A stretch of DNA of 64,000 bases from Spinacia oleracea (taxonomy: Eukaryota; Streptophyta; Magnoliopsida; Caryophyllales; Amaranthaceae), in contig NC_079487.1 in the NCBI RefSeq assembly GCF_020520425.1, positions 129,044,385 to 129,108,384 on the forward strand. The letters run 5' to 3'. Below, piece by piece: positions 13,001 through 23,872 of the stretch. A program made the translations under genes and the position numbers. Position 1 is the stretch's first letter; every line of letters begins with the position of its first letter. The notes below the pieces were generated by a model. It saw only the letters and a list, made by a program, of their open reading frames with translations. It had not been told where the DNA came from and made no database searches.

Positions 13001-16000
13001 TATATGTGCTTGTGCTTCAACACGACAACACATGTGAGAAAGAAGAAAATGGCTATACGGTTTTAATGATGCTTTTACAAACTCAGGTAGAAAACTTTTT
13101 TAAAGAACTGTGTGGGTATTTCCTAGAAGCAAAAAGCTGCTGTAACTATAAACATGGTATTCAGATAACTATGTAGACTACTGGTTTTAACTTTTAACAG
13201 CATCAAGCCTTGTCGTACAAGGCGACAATTTGAAAGAAGAATGCGAGACATAAACAGACATGGCAGTCAAACCCATCCACTGACTGCAACTAAGCTGTAA
13301 AACTTTGCATTAATTCACTTATTAAAAAGACAACTACCGTATTTTTTTTATATACACAAAGTAAAAAAGAATAGTAAACCATTATTGTAACTAAGCCTTA
13401 AACAGATTATATAAAATTTTGTTGATTCCAATCACAAGTGAAGCTTTTTCACTACACCCAGTAGAGATGAATTGACCGGGTTTGTGTTACATAATGATGT
13501 AATTTGTGGATTTTAATTGCAGATAAAGAAGAAAATGAAAATGAGAATTAAGGAAAGAAGAGGATTAAATCACCAGTATAACCATAGAAACAGAGAAAAT
13601 ACAATATTTTCTGGATGCCTTTTCTCTCACACCCTTTCCCCTATTTATACTGCCTCTTGCTTATATCGCCTTTTCACTAAATAACTAACTTACCCAGTGC
13701 ACTGAATATCACTCCCATCAATTTCTTGCTCAAGGAAAGGCACAAATAACTTCTGACAGAATCAATTGCCTTCCCCATTATGCCCTTGTCACGTAACCAA
13801 ACATACACATTGTGAATAGGATTATAGGAGGCTTAGGGTAGTCAGGTGGGTGCACAACAAATTGCAGTTAAACAATACAGAAACACGGTCATCATCATGA
13901 ATATGGGTCCTATTTCTGCAAGATACTCTCTCCGTCCCTAAAAGATTGCCCCATATACTATAAACGGATGTCCCTATTTGTTTGCCCCATGCCTTCTTTG
14001 GTTTGCCCACATGTCTCTCCTCACACACTATTATTTAATCTAATTAAAAGACAAATCTACCTACCTATTTGCTTTTGAGTATACTCAATTCTTAATAAGG
14101 TGAATAAAAACATTTGGGGCTATCTTTTAGGGATTGAGGGAGTATATGGTTGACTTTGAAAAGTATTCAGCAACTTCTCAACTTGATGAACCACACATCC
14201 ACACCATCTACTTTCAGGGAAGGTAGTACTCTACAAGGATAATCTCAAATGAACTGGGCACAACTTCATTAAGAGAATTACCCTAAAATGATGTCATAAT
14301 ATAGTACTTTCAGAAGCTTCAAGCAGTTGATTATGATCTTTCAAAGGTCCTATCCTCACCCCATCCACAAACAATCTCCCTCCCATTCCCGGGGAAAAAT
14401 CACCCGCACGTGAGCATGACCTGTACTATTCATTAACAACTTGACAGATGGGATCTGTGCAACTTGTTCATTACAATATGATCTCAACAATCTACCCCTG
14501 CGAAACAATGAAACAAAAGAATCTTCTCACTCTCTACGGCTCTTCGAACTCATGAATATTCTTTACCATCAGATGAAGAATAAACTCATGGAATACCAAG
14601 GACCTAGAAGGCCATCACATGTTCATGCATAACCTATACTTTTCAAGTTCTTACTAGTATCACCTTCAAGCTAGTTTAAACTTCCAAAAGAACACAAGGA
14701 TTGGACATTTTATAGGGAGAAAGAAGAAAGGTAAATATCCACGTAATCCCATTGTTTTGCAATCCACAAGTGTGAGACACTCTTCGAGTTTAAAAGGAAA
14801 AAAAGAATTCTCGTTATCTCCTTTTTTTTCCGTCTTAATAAAAGGATTCAAAGAGATGAATATCAGGAATTAAGACTCAATCAATGAAAAGAAAAAATAT
14901 TTAAGACTTCTTACCAACCACGAAAAGGAATAGAAAAACAATAATACTGCATCTGTAAAAGAAAATAAGAGCCTAGATGGCAATGAATCAATTTAAGAAA
15001 TGATAGTTGGTTATATATGGGCTTAGAATCCCTTAATCGCCGAAAAAATTTAAATGATAAACCCCTGAGGGGCCAGAAGATGTGGGTTTCTCCTTCTCTA
15101 TCTCTATCTCTCTCCTCGCTCTATTCCCCAAAAGGTGTATATATTTTTTTAAAAAAAATTGGTGACCGTGGGAAGCCCAACCTCCTTCGTCATCAATAAA
15201 TCTCCCCTTAGAAAAAACAAGGACATTATTGTAAATGTCAGTCTGACAGTTCTATTTGTCAGAACGGAAGTTAGTTAAACAGAAAGCAATATAGGTTACA
15301 AAACATAGGTAAAGTTGGCTCTACTCTTCTAGTGATCTATCAAAGACAAATTCAATGCATTCCCTTTTATAGCAAAGACACATGAAATACCTCATTGAGA
15401 CGCTCAGCGTCTTGCATTTTCTGAAGCATCCAACGATCAATCAACATCTTATTCTCAGCTTCTGCATTTTTCGCTTTCATAGTCATCTCATCAAGTTGTC
15501 TTTTCAGCTCTTGATTCTCACTTGTCAGCAATTCTACACCCTTACTTTTCTCATCTAAATTTTTCTTAAACTCCGAGAGCTCATCGCTAAAGCATTATGT
15601 AAAACACTGATTCAGTATCCATATGAAGTACAGGAAATTCGGAATTAAAATGCCAAAAAATCATGGTGGGAAGCACACGAGGCTAACCTCAGCTGAGTAA
15701 CCTCCTTTTCCAAGTTAGCTACAGCAGTCTCTTTCTCTTGAATCAAAGCTTTGGCCGTCCGACCCTCAGCAACTTCAACCACAAGCTGCTCAGATAGTCG
15801 AGATTGAGCTTTGTAACATTGCTGAAGTTCAAGCTCCAGTTTTTCAGCTTTATCTTTCCATTCTGAGCCCTTAAAGAATAGAACACAATCATTCAGTCAC
15901 ATGTTCCAAAGAAATGAAATTGCAGGAGACATGCATGAAAAACCTGCAAATAGAGCTGAAACAATATAATAACCAAACACGACCCACTGTAGTGGCCTTT

Positions 16001-17529
16001 TACTCACTTATTTTTGCAGTAGTTACCACACTAAAGATGACTTTGCAAAGAAATATGGTCACTTACGGAAACATATTAATCTAAAACATATCTCGTTGAA
16101 TTAGGTCCCAACTCAAGGACCAGTATATCCCTCCCCCCTCCTCCCGCCCCTCCCCGGGAAAAGAAGTTAGAAGTGGAAGAATAAGGTTTGATTCACCACA
16201 GCCATGAAAAAACCAGGTAAAATAGCATTACTTTTTTTATGGATTTTTTTACATTTACTTTAAAAGTATGAATATGAAAACAGTGAAATGTGAAGGACAT
16301 TAAAGCCCAATGATTCTATGAATAATTTATTTATGCGCTTCATTGCATAAAAATTGTTTATAAGGTATCATATGATTATACATAGGCACTTCCTCGAAAT
16401 AGAAGCCTTCTTTCTGGTTTATGGTATCACAGTTGAATGTAAGTAATTACGCCAGTTAAGTAAGAAAAATACCACAACCAGTGGGAGAAGTTCTAATGCG
16501 AAGGCCAGCACTAGAAAGAAGTTGCATTCCGAGTTGTAAAGAGTATGAGGATGAAGAAAAAGAAGAAAGCCTAGGGTCATAAGGGGTTCACAACCTAATA
16601 GGAAATATACCTGCATAGTGGACTAAAGGAAGCTCTTCTGAGTTCTGAGTGGATTAGTGATTCATCAGAAGAAGCTTCTTCATTCACATGGGAGATTAAA
16701 GTGTATAGAAAATAGCCTTAAGTTCCCTATCATTCATCTCGAAAGTCAATTTCCTTCCTTCGTCACTTCAATCAAGTTGAATCTTTAAACAACATAAGCA
16801 CCTGCTACTAAATTTCCATATCAAAACCCAAGTTGGAGACTTAAGTTCTATCTAGCTTTTTGGGGGCCTTTGGCGTAATAATGTGATCAAATCAAATATC
16901 CAGGGCTAAATGATATTTCCATCCGCTAAAAACTAAGAATATACTAGTAAAAGCTAATTGGAGCAGCTTATTCTCTTTGATTATCCGCTTTCTCATAAAT
17001 CAAATGATTATTTAATCCAAGTATACTACCAATTTTACACAATATCTCTACAAACAGCAAATCCTACCAATTGACTGGTAGCTGCACAAGTTAGTCAAAG
17101 TGTCAAACAAGCCAATTGAACCAGCTAACCGCCAATACGAATCGCCAAACAAGGCCATTATCTTGATTTAATGGTTTTTCTTGTCAGAAAATTCATTAAC
17201 ATTAGTTTCAAATAAACCAAAACCCTAAAATAAAAGACAAAAATTCCTCAAGTAATGAATTGTTTGACCTGGTAGATAAGAGGTCTAGCTATAGCGGTGA
17301 TCGCCGGAGCATGAGCACCTTCTTCCGCCAAATGCCGCTGTCGAAGCGCTTTCAAAGCTTGCTTAATTGCTGCAATGGCGACCTCTTCTTCATTCAACCT
17401 GCTTCAGTAATTTCAAATTGATTAAATAATTATTGAAATTCATCAAAATTTCGACTTTCATACTCAACAGCTACCAAACAAATCAATGGAATTGAAAAAA
17501 TTAAATCAAATATATTACATTTTGAGCAT
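10022..17529 (-). CDS. ATG16: Autophagy-related protein 16 (ATG16), coiled coil plus WD40
   Basis: ATG16 scaffolds the ATG12-ATG5 conjugate that directs ATG8 lipidation on the autophagosome membrane. Five coding exons on the minus strand: 17529-17519 (11 nt), 17398-17269, 15869-15688, 15586-15391 and 11044-10022. All junctions are GT-AG and in frame, giving 513 residues, close to the usual plant ATG16 length of about 515. The N-terminal part (about 5-47) has the [10 protein letters not shown] and EEGAHAPAI segments of the ATG5-binding region. Residues about 48-190 form a heptad-rich coiled coil containing [18 protein letters not shown]. Residues about 215-513 are seven WD40 repeats (for example [35 protein letters not shown]). 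The whole C-terminal half sits in one 1,023-bp exon after a 4.3-kb intron holding a Stowaway and a plastid trnH fossil. The 11-nt first exon is the least certain part. Confidence 0.93.
11532..11607 (+). pseudogene. Decayed plastid-type trnH-GUG copy (nuclear plastid insert)
   Basis: GTAGCCAAGTGGATCAAGGC, then AGTGGATTGTGAA and GCGGGTTCAAT, reproduce the plastid tRNA-His(GUG) from D arm through anticodon GTG to T arm. The 3' half of the anticodon stem and the acceptor stem no longer pair. It therefore cannot be a working tRNA gene. It lies inside the large ATG16 intron, antisense to the gene. No longer plastid sequence could be recognised around it. Confidence 0.75.
11923..12153 (-). other. 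Unassigned 76-codon open frame in the ATG16 intron
   Basis: A minus-strand frame of 76 codons from an ATG at 12153. Unlike the surrounding AT-rich intron it has balanced composition and protein-like segments ([41 protein letters not shown]). I do not recognise the family. It could be a captured exon, an exon of a gene nested in the intron, or chance. It has the same orientation as ATG16 and would not preserve the WD40 join if spliced in. Confidence 0.3.
13926..14142. mobile_element. Stowaway-type MITE in the ATG16 intron
   Basis: Ends CTCTCTCCGTCCCTAAAAGA and TCTTTTAGGGATTGAGGGAG are inverted copies with a few mismatches. TA flanks both sides (13924-13925, 14143-14144). Length is 217 bp, with no coding capacity. 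Confidence 0.85.
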
Positions 17530-17599
17530 TTCCGAAGATATTCTACTCCTTCATTCGCTTCTTCAATTTAATTTCTTCAAGATTTTCCAGTAGTAGGCG

Positions 17600-18935
17600 A
17601 TTGATTTTACGATTGTCGAAGAAATTTTCAAATCATCGATATAATTATGCCGACTGTTGTACTGGCGATTTGTGAGAACAGCATGAAGTTTGCTTGAATT
17701 CGTAATTCAATAACAAATTTTAGAAGTTTATAAGTTTTTAAGATTTTAGAAGTTGAGTGAAAGAGGATGATAGATAACAGGAGTTCTTCCTGAATGAGTA
17801 AGGGAATGAAATAGCAACAGATGCGGGTTTGAAGTTGGGGCCCATGGGGTCTCGTGAGTTTTTTTAGGTGAATCGGGATTCAAGATCAAGATATCGGAAC
17901 CTAGCAAAACTGATCTCGACTCGTTTCTAATCGTAGAGTTTTCAATGGTTTAATGGACTTCACGGAGAATTCACATGCATAAAGTGAGGGCGAGTAAAAT
18001 AACCCAAAAATTCGAACCTCTTTCAGATATCCGATCTAAGAATTTGCGTACCCGAGTTGATAGGGCTACCGAATTGGTTGGATACCCGTTCCTAAAATAT
18101 GATTATGTGGTAACATTACGAATATAATTTTAAAAATAATGGGTTCTCAAAAATGATTTGATAAACATTTTCTTCTTTTTTCTAAAATATTTTTTGTCGA
18201 AAACCTAAAAACCTAAATTGTTTCCTAACAACTTTATAATTTGAGTAAATAGTAATTTTACTAGAAAACATAGTAGAAAATCTACTAATTCTTAAATAGA
18301 TCTGGTCCACATTAAATTTATTGTGGATGCTTAAAAAAAGTCAACAATTTGATTTATAATTTATTTTGATGGGTTTATTAGAATTATTATGAAAAAGTGT
18401 CAAATTGATGTCGTTATAAGTACATGTTGTGCTTGATAATGTGATTTTAAGTCACGATTCTCTTAAAAAACATAGGGTTACTTTGATTCAAAAATGGTTA
18501 TTAATTACTATACATACCCCGTCAAAAAAAAATACTATACAAAAAAAAAAAGGTGTTTAATTTGTTATAGTCACTATGTGAACCATAAATGTCACTATGT
18601 ATAGAAAATGGGTGTTAGAATAAATTGTTGGCTTTGGATCCACAGTAACAGGTTCACGCAAGAATAATCCTAAAAAATAATGGGTTAATGGTGGTATTTA
18701 CTGGTGGAAATTATATTTGATTAATTAAATTTTAAATTCTAACTTTTGGGGTACCAGTATCAGATCTGAACATTTGGATACCCGAACCTGCTCCCTGGGA
18801 TCGTGCATAAACAAACCTGCTGTACCAAAACTCCTGCTTGACTCGCATCTCGACTGCTTCCCCAAATGACCAGCACAACCAGACCTGCTCATTGTACCTG
18901 ACTTTTGAGTCTTTACTCTTTAGTCTTCCTAGAAG
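17600..18935. other. 5' region of ATG16 and following intergenic DNA
   Basis: The first few hundred bases beyond the ATG16 start probably hold its leader and promoter. No clear TATA box was found. The rest is AT-rich. Short GGATACCCGAACCTG-like words near 18.08 and 18.78 kb hint at remnants of another GC-ended MITE, but no boundaries can be drawn. Confidence 0.4.
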
Positions 18936-18939
18936 TAGC

Positions 18940-19505
18940 TTTTTTGATCCCGCTAGGGGGGAGACCCCATATTATATCAGCATCTTTTTTGGTTTTTCGG
19001 CATTTTTGACTGTTAAAAGGCGACGCACCTCCTAATCCGACGACACCAGATCAGAGCGAGAGACGAGAAATGCGATTAAACCCAAAAACTTCGCTTTCGC
19101 GAATATTTGAAAGTAAGGACCCGGGTCTTCGCCTCGTCGGGGAAACAAACTCCTCTAGCTGCAGGTTTACAATCACCCATACCTGCGCGTTCAAGAATTT
19201 CCGGTTTCCTAAATAGAAATGGAAGTAGAAGAGGCCCCCGATTGAAAGAAAAGAGGAGATAACTCAAATGCCGGCGCAGAAATGAAAAGAGTCGCGCCAT
19301 TCAAAGCGGAAGATCGGATATAGCTGGTTTTCCGCGAAATATATTTCAGTAGCTTCTTAATTTCGCAACATCATCAATTATAGGAGGATTCGGTCAATTT
19401 TTGACTCGCTAGGGGAGCTTTATACTCAAAATTCGCCCGATCGCGAGACTGCCTGTTGAACGTCTGATGGCTAGGGGAAACTCGATCCATCTTTCCGGCT
19501 TAGCC
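18940..19505. other. Probable mitochondrial DNA insertion (NUMT) with a 26S rRNA piece
   Basis: This block is much richer in G+C than its neighbours and reads like plant mitochondrial spacer DNA. At 19311-19352 it contains ATAGCTGGTTTTCCGCGAAA, the conserved helix region of the large-subunit rRNA as it appears in plant mitochondria, set in unrelated sequence. Plant mitochondrial genomes commonly carry such short shuffled rRNA pieces. No intact mitochondrial gene is visible. The edges are estimated from the composition change. Confidence 0.6.
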
Positions 19506-19687
19506 GAACTTGTACATTTGATTTATTAATATCAATTTTAGTGTTATTACGTATCGAGTACTCAATTAATCAGTTGTATCGATTCGGGTACCAGACATTC
19601 AGCTTTGATAAAGTGACATTTTCGTCATAAAACTGAAAATATCAAATTAGAGCAATTCATACCTGGGGAAAAGAGGACAAGTTTTTG

Positions 19688-20591
19688 TAGGATGTCAACG
19701 AGCCGAGTCGAGGCGAGTATTTGGTTGTTCGAGTTAAGCTTGAAAACAAATTTTCGAGTTCGAGCTCGAACCGAGCTTAACCGAGCTTTCATTTTTCCTG
19801 TTTGAGCTAAGCTCATTTAAGTTTGTTCGAGCTTAGCTCACGAGTAGCTTGTTTAAGTTCAAGTTCTATCCGAGTCGAGCTATTAACAGACGAGCCTTAA
19901 TAAACGAGCTTTTAACAAATGAACCATAATACCAATGATGTCTTGGCCTAGTGGTTAAGACTAAGTGCCTGTGTACAATAGGTCTCAGGTTCGAATCCCC
20001 CGCCCCCATTTGTAATTTATTTGCCCTTGTGGCTCATTCGCACAAAAAAAAAAAAAAACAAATGAACCATAATAAACAAGCAATATCGAATTTAAACGAT
20101 CATATTAACAAACGAAATATTATTTAAAAAAATTATAAAACATAAAAACATAAACTTGAGGGTTTTGACCTTTAAGAATTTTAATATATCCTTGATTGGT
20201 AGTTTTGGTAGTAGTATATAGTTGATTTCTTACCCTTAATTTTAGCATAATTATATGAATAATATCATTGATATATTGTTTGTTAATATTTTATTATATT
20301 AACTATAATTTTTTTTTAGAAACTAAATATATAAACGAACTTGAACGAACGAGAACGAGTTGTTCGCGAGCTTTTAAAGGAGCTTGTAAACGAACACGAA
20401 CGAGCTTGGAAACGAACATGAACGAGTTGTTCGCGAGCCTAAACGAGCTGAACACTAGGCTGTTTGAGCTAGTATCGTTTATTAAACGAGTTTAAATTTT
20501 TTATTCAAGCTCGTTTATTTACTAATGAACGAGCTTCGACCGAGCTTGTTCACGAGTTGTTCACGAGTATATCGGCTCATTGGCATCCCAA
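19688..20591. mobile_element. hAT-like non-autonomous element with GAGCTCG-rich ends (904 bp)
   Basis: The terminal sequences TAGGATGTCAACGAG and CTCATTGGCATCCCAA are imperfect inverted copies. The 8-bp sequence AGTTTTTG is duplicated on both sides (19680-19687, 20592-20599). Both ends are filled with CGAGCTTG/GAACGAGC words in opposite orientation, which could fold into a long hairpin. The centre is AT-rich and no transposase frame is seen. A SINE (19932-20057) has inserted into it later. Confidence 0.8.
19932..20057 (+). mobile_element. tRNA-derived SINE (family 1), nested, intact-looking
   Basis: A perfect 17-bp target duplication, ACAAATGAACCATAATA, flanks it (19915-19931, 20058-20074). 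It has an A box (TGGCCTAGTGGTTAAGAC), a B box (GGTTCGAATCC) and a 3' oligo-A run of about 15. It is 126 bp long and sits inside the hAT-like element at 19688-20591, giving the order of insertion. Relatives are at 22984, 23481, 25942 and 43394. Confidence 0.92.
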
Positions 20592-20690
20592 AGTTTTTGC
20601 ATCAAAGAAGGAAACATTTACCTCCCTATTTGATTATACATTGCAGTTGTTTTAGGTCAATACGTACGTTATGCCTCTCACTTACAATGT

Positions 20691-20856
20691 TTTTTTGGTG
20701 TTAGCACCCGGTTCACCCTTAGGGCTAATCCGGATTCGGGGCGAGTTCTGGGTGGATAGGTTCCAGTCCCCTCCCAATTGTTGTTGCGGGGGATCGAACA
20801 CGAGTTCTCCCTACTAAGTTCAGCCCCAATCACCACTGAACCAATAAGCAATTGGT
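20691..20856 (-). mobile_element. tRNA-derived SINE (family 2)
   Basis: A perfect 17-bp target duplication, CCTCTCACTTACAATGT, flanks it (20674-20690, 20857-20873). On the minus strand it shows TTGGTTCAGTGGTGATTGG (A-box region) and GTGTTCGATCCCC (B box) and ends in an A-rich tail. It is homologous to the copy at 6657-6846 and inserted about 100 bp from the end of the hAT-like element. Confidence 0.9.
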
Positions 20857-21088
20857 CCTCTCACTTACAATGTAAGTATATAATGAATACCTTTTCTATG
20901 AAATATGTAACCTTGTCGTTACATATAATATGGTAGTGGTTTTAACTTGATTAGTATCGTACTAGGACTATTACTTCAGAAACCCGTGGCGGATATATAT
21001 TAAACAGTTTTATAAGGGGATTGGTAGAAAAATTAAGCTAAAATTATATTCAAATTTTAGGGGGACGGAATTAAAAAGTATATTATGA

Positions 21089-21190
21089 ATTTTTTTTTTT
21101 CGTCCGGAGAGTCGTACCCAAGCCATAACTAAGAGGTAAGAACCGCCACCTTAAGAAACAATATAATAGCCCTCCTTAAGGTTCATGCTC
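21089..21190 (-). mobile_element. Possible SINE remnant
   Basis: On the minus strand a B-box-like GGGTACGACTCTCC is followed by a run of ten A residues. TATGAATT occurs on both sides and might be a short target duplication. The 5' part shows no clear A box, so this is only a candidate. Confidence 0.35.
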
Positions 21191-21620
21191 GAGTATGAAT
21201 TAATTAGTTGATTCTCGAACTAAAATTAAGTTGTTTTTGTCGTTATAAATCTATGTTGATTTTCTAGATCAATTATGCAATGTACTCTACTACTCTTTAC
21301 TACTCCATATGTTTATAATGTACTTTTCTATTTTGTGTTCAAAGGGCCTAAAAAGAGGTTGATCACACAACATCCAAATAAAATTAAACCAAATACCTAG
21401 AGATAGATATATTTATATAAACTTTTTTTCTAGACATTTTTTTGGATGGGGTTTCTAGAAATATTAAGATACAAGAAAATATAATGCAATATAAAATATG
21501 GCTAGAGAAAAAGTTAATCACTCAAATAATTTAATAACATTTCTAGTAATTATATTAATACAAAATTATATTACAAAGTACTCCGTAACAATCATACTCC
21601 GTATGAGTTTTATTATAGAA

Positions 21621-22715
21621 TTAGTAGTAGCAGCCAAAACTCTCACAGCTGATTGGATAAGCATTAAAAGAAGTGCAAGCAGAATGAGACCTCTGAGATG
21701 GCCTATTTGGAATACAATTGAATATGTCATCTTTACTCTTCAACTTCAAACATTCATACGGTGCATGACTAAAGAAGTTATAAGAGTAAGTAAAGTTCTC
21801 CAACTTAGGCAACCTACAAATACTCGCCGGAATTTCACCGGAAAACGAGTTAAACGCAACGTTCAGCTGCTCCAAGTTCTTCATTTTCCCTATGGAATCC
21901 GGTAAAGGACCGGAAAGTTCGTTGTAGCTGACATCGAGCACGGTGAGCTGAGTCAACTTTCCGATACCTGAAGGGAGACAACCCTTTAAACCGGCACCTT
22001 CGAGGATGAACTCGTTAAGGGTTTTCGACATTTTGGAGATGGAATTTGGGAGACAACCCTGAAAGTTGTTATTAGCTAGTACAACAACAGATACAGGGGA
22101 GTTACCTATGTTTTGAGGAAACTTGGAGGTGAAGTTATTGTTGTTGATGAATATTGCATCGAGTTTTAGGTCAAAAAGTTTCGAGGGAATTGGTCCATTA
22201 AAGTAATTATATCGAATATCGATGAATTTGAGACTAGGAAGTGAAAGGAGCACCTTAGGAAACCCACCATTGAAGTAATTGTTACTAACATCGAGCTCGT
22301 AGAGGAGACACCAATTCTTAAGAGTGTAAGGAAAAGAGCCACAAAAACGGTTTGAGTTAATATGGAAGAGAGCTAAGTCGGTTAAGAGACCGAGTTTTTT
22401 AGGAAGAGAACCTGCGATATTGGCATGGTTAAGGTCAATACCAGCAACAGTTTGTACATAACTGTTGTCTAAAGATGGAGCACAAAAGACTCCATTGTAG
22501 TTACAAACATTGTAACCTTCCCAATTTCTGGTAAAGTTGTTGGGATCATCGGTTATAGACTTCTTCCATGCTTGGAGGGCTATGTACGCCTTTTTGAGCC
22601 TCGGGTTGGAGAAGGTGTGGGGGTGTTGTTGGTATGAAGGGGATGGAAATGAGAGGAGGAAGGTGGATAGTAAGAGAAGAGATAAGGGAAGATTTAAGGA
22701 AATTTTCATGATCAT
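21621..22715 (-). CDS. LRX-type leucine-rich-repeat protein without extensin tail
   Basis: A single-exon gene for 364 residues. Residues about 1-28 form a signal peptide (hydrophobic LPLSLLLLSTFLLSF), so the product is secreted. An N-terminal LRR cap (about 40-90, ITDDPNNFTRNWEGYNVCNY) is followed by about ten leucine-rich repeats (about 90-310; for example LDVSNNYFNGGFPKVLLSLP, LDVSYNELSGPLPDSIGKM). A cysteine-rich end follows (NCIPNRPSQRSHSAC...CESFGC), which in LRX proteins joins the LRR part to the extensin part. The protein stops right there, so no Ser-Pro(4) repeats are present. LRX LRR domains bind RALF peptides in the cell wall; whether this short form does is inference. The second ATG (22709) gives an equally good signal peptide. 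A TATA-like box lies about 60 bp upstream. Confidence 0.93.
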   Translation of the reverse strand: MIMKISLNLPLSLLLLSTFLLSFPSPSYQQHPHTFSNPRLKKAYIALQAWKKSITDDPNNFTRNWEGYNVCNYNGVFCAPSLDNSYVQTVAGIDLNHANIAGSLPKKLGLLTDLALFHINSNRFCGSFPYTLKNWCLLYELDVSNNYFNGGFPKVLLSLPSLKFIDIRYNYFNGPIPSKLFDLKLDAIFINNNNFTSKFPQNIGNSPVSVVVLANNNFQGCLPNSISKMSKTLNEFILEGAGLKGCLPSGIGKLTQLTVLDVSYNELSGPLPDSIGKMKNLEQLNVAFNSFSGEIPASICRLPKLENFTYSYNFFSHAPYECLKLKSKDDIFNCIPNRPSQRSHSACTSFNAYPISCESFGCYY

Positions 22716-22773
22716 ATTAATAATAATAATTAATATGTCATGAAATGAAATGGTGTGGTTGTGTATGTTGGAG

Positions 22774-22783
22774 GATATATATG
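22774..22783 (-). promoter_or_regulatory. TATA-like box of the LRX-type gene
   Basis: On the minus strand ACATATATATCCTCC lies about 60 bp before the first ATG at 22715. Position and sequence suit a TATA box with a short leader. The AT-rich surroundings lower the weight of this call. Confidence 0.45.
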
Positions 22784-22983
22784 TTGTATTTTTTTTTGGT
22801 AGAATGAGTTTTTAAGGAAATGGTCTTTTGGTTAGATCATATGATATAGATATGAAAGCATATTGAAGAATGTTTGAAGCATTCTAGTTATAATTTAACG
22901 TACAAAGTCATGTTTGAAGAGTTGAAATCTGAAAGAGATGGATATATTTATATTACTATAATCAAGTCTCCTCTTGAATTGTA

Positions 22984-23107
22984 TTTTTTTGGGTTGCAAC
23001 TGAGCCATGAAGACAACATAAGTTACAAATGTGGGAGGGCCGGAGATTTAAACCTTAGACATATCGTATACAAATCCTCAATTTTAACCTCTACGCCAAG
23101 ACCTCGT
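22984..23107 (-). mobile_element. SINE (family 1), old diverged copy
   Basis: Same layout as the copy at 23481-23611: T-run, then TTGCAACTGAGCCATGAAGA..., then the complement of the B box (GAGATTTAAACC) and A box (CTACGCCAAGAC). Many substitutions separate it from the other copies. CCTCTTGAAT and CCTCGTTGAAT at the two sides may be the worn target duplication. Confidence 0.75.
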
Positions 23108-23480
23108 TGAATAGGGATTAAAATTGTTGTTGGTGTTTTAGACCTGATGTATTTTAAGGTCATACGTAGTATTAAGTTATGTTCTAGTAAGTGCCGTTTG
23201 GCTTTTTATCAATATTAATTCTTGCACATTGGCCATCAAAAAAAAAAAAAAAGGAACACAAGCCACACCAAACTGTATTGCAATTTCTAATTATATACAA
23301 GTTCGAAGTAATATACTTCGTATTAAACCTCACTATCAGAGCAGCCTGGAATCAAGATAAGATGCATAGATTAAGAAGTTAATTAAGCAGCCAATTAGTG
23401 TAGTTAACTATGAAATATGACCAGGACCACGCTTCCACTTGCTCATAAAATTAAAGTTATGTTATAAGTTTATTAGAATA

Positions 23481-23611
23481 TATTTTTTTTTGGTGGTGCG
23501 AATGAGCCATGAGGGCAATATAAATTACAAATGGGCGGCAGGGAGATTCGAACCTGAGACCTATTGTACACATGCCCTCAGTCTTAACCACTAGGCCAAG
23601 ACATCATTGGT
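23481..23611 (-). mobile_element. tRNA-derived SINE (family 1)
   Basis: The 10-bp repeat TATTAGAATA flanks it (23471-23480, 23612-23621). It contains the complements of B box (GAGATTCGAACC) and A box (CTTAACCACTAGGCCAAGA) and a T-run where the tail is read on the plus strand. It is clearly the same family as 19932-20057, in the opposite orientation. Confidence 0.88.
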
Positions 23612-23663
23612 TATTAGAATAATTATGGATGCTATGTATAACAATACTTCGTGTGTAGGACAT

Positions 23664-23872
23664 TTTTTTTTGAAAGTAAGATTAAGTGTCCTACCTGATC
23701 GAACACCGCACAGATTAACCCGCTCGGGTTAGCAGGCTAGACACTTTGAGACTAGGGGAAATTATAAGAGGAACCCTCTTTCAAAGTGCCCCTAGTGGAG
23801 ATTGAACCCCCAACCTTTTGGTTGAAAGGTGAAATCTTTTTCACTAGGCAATGCATTGCTTGGTACTTCGTA
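23664..23872 (-). mobile_element. tRNA-derived SINE (family 3)
   Basis: On the minus strand: TTGCCTAGTGAAAAAGATTTC (A-box region), GGGGGTTCAATCTCC (B box), a 3' body with CCGAGCGGGTTAATCTGTGC, and an A-rich tail. TACTTCGT occurs on both sides in a worn target duplication. The body is not shared with families 1 or 2. Confidence 0.75.

Noticed and set aside
19932-20030. Possible nuclear tRNA gene
   Set aside because: A and B boxes are present, but there is no pairing acceptor stem, and the oligo-A tail with 17-bp duplication shows it is a SINE.
21498-21905. Plus-strand frame of 135 codons
   Set aside because: It is antisense to the LRX-type coding region and arises from that gene's composition.
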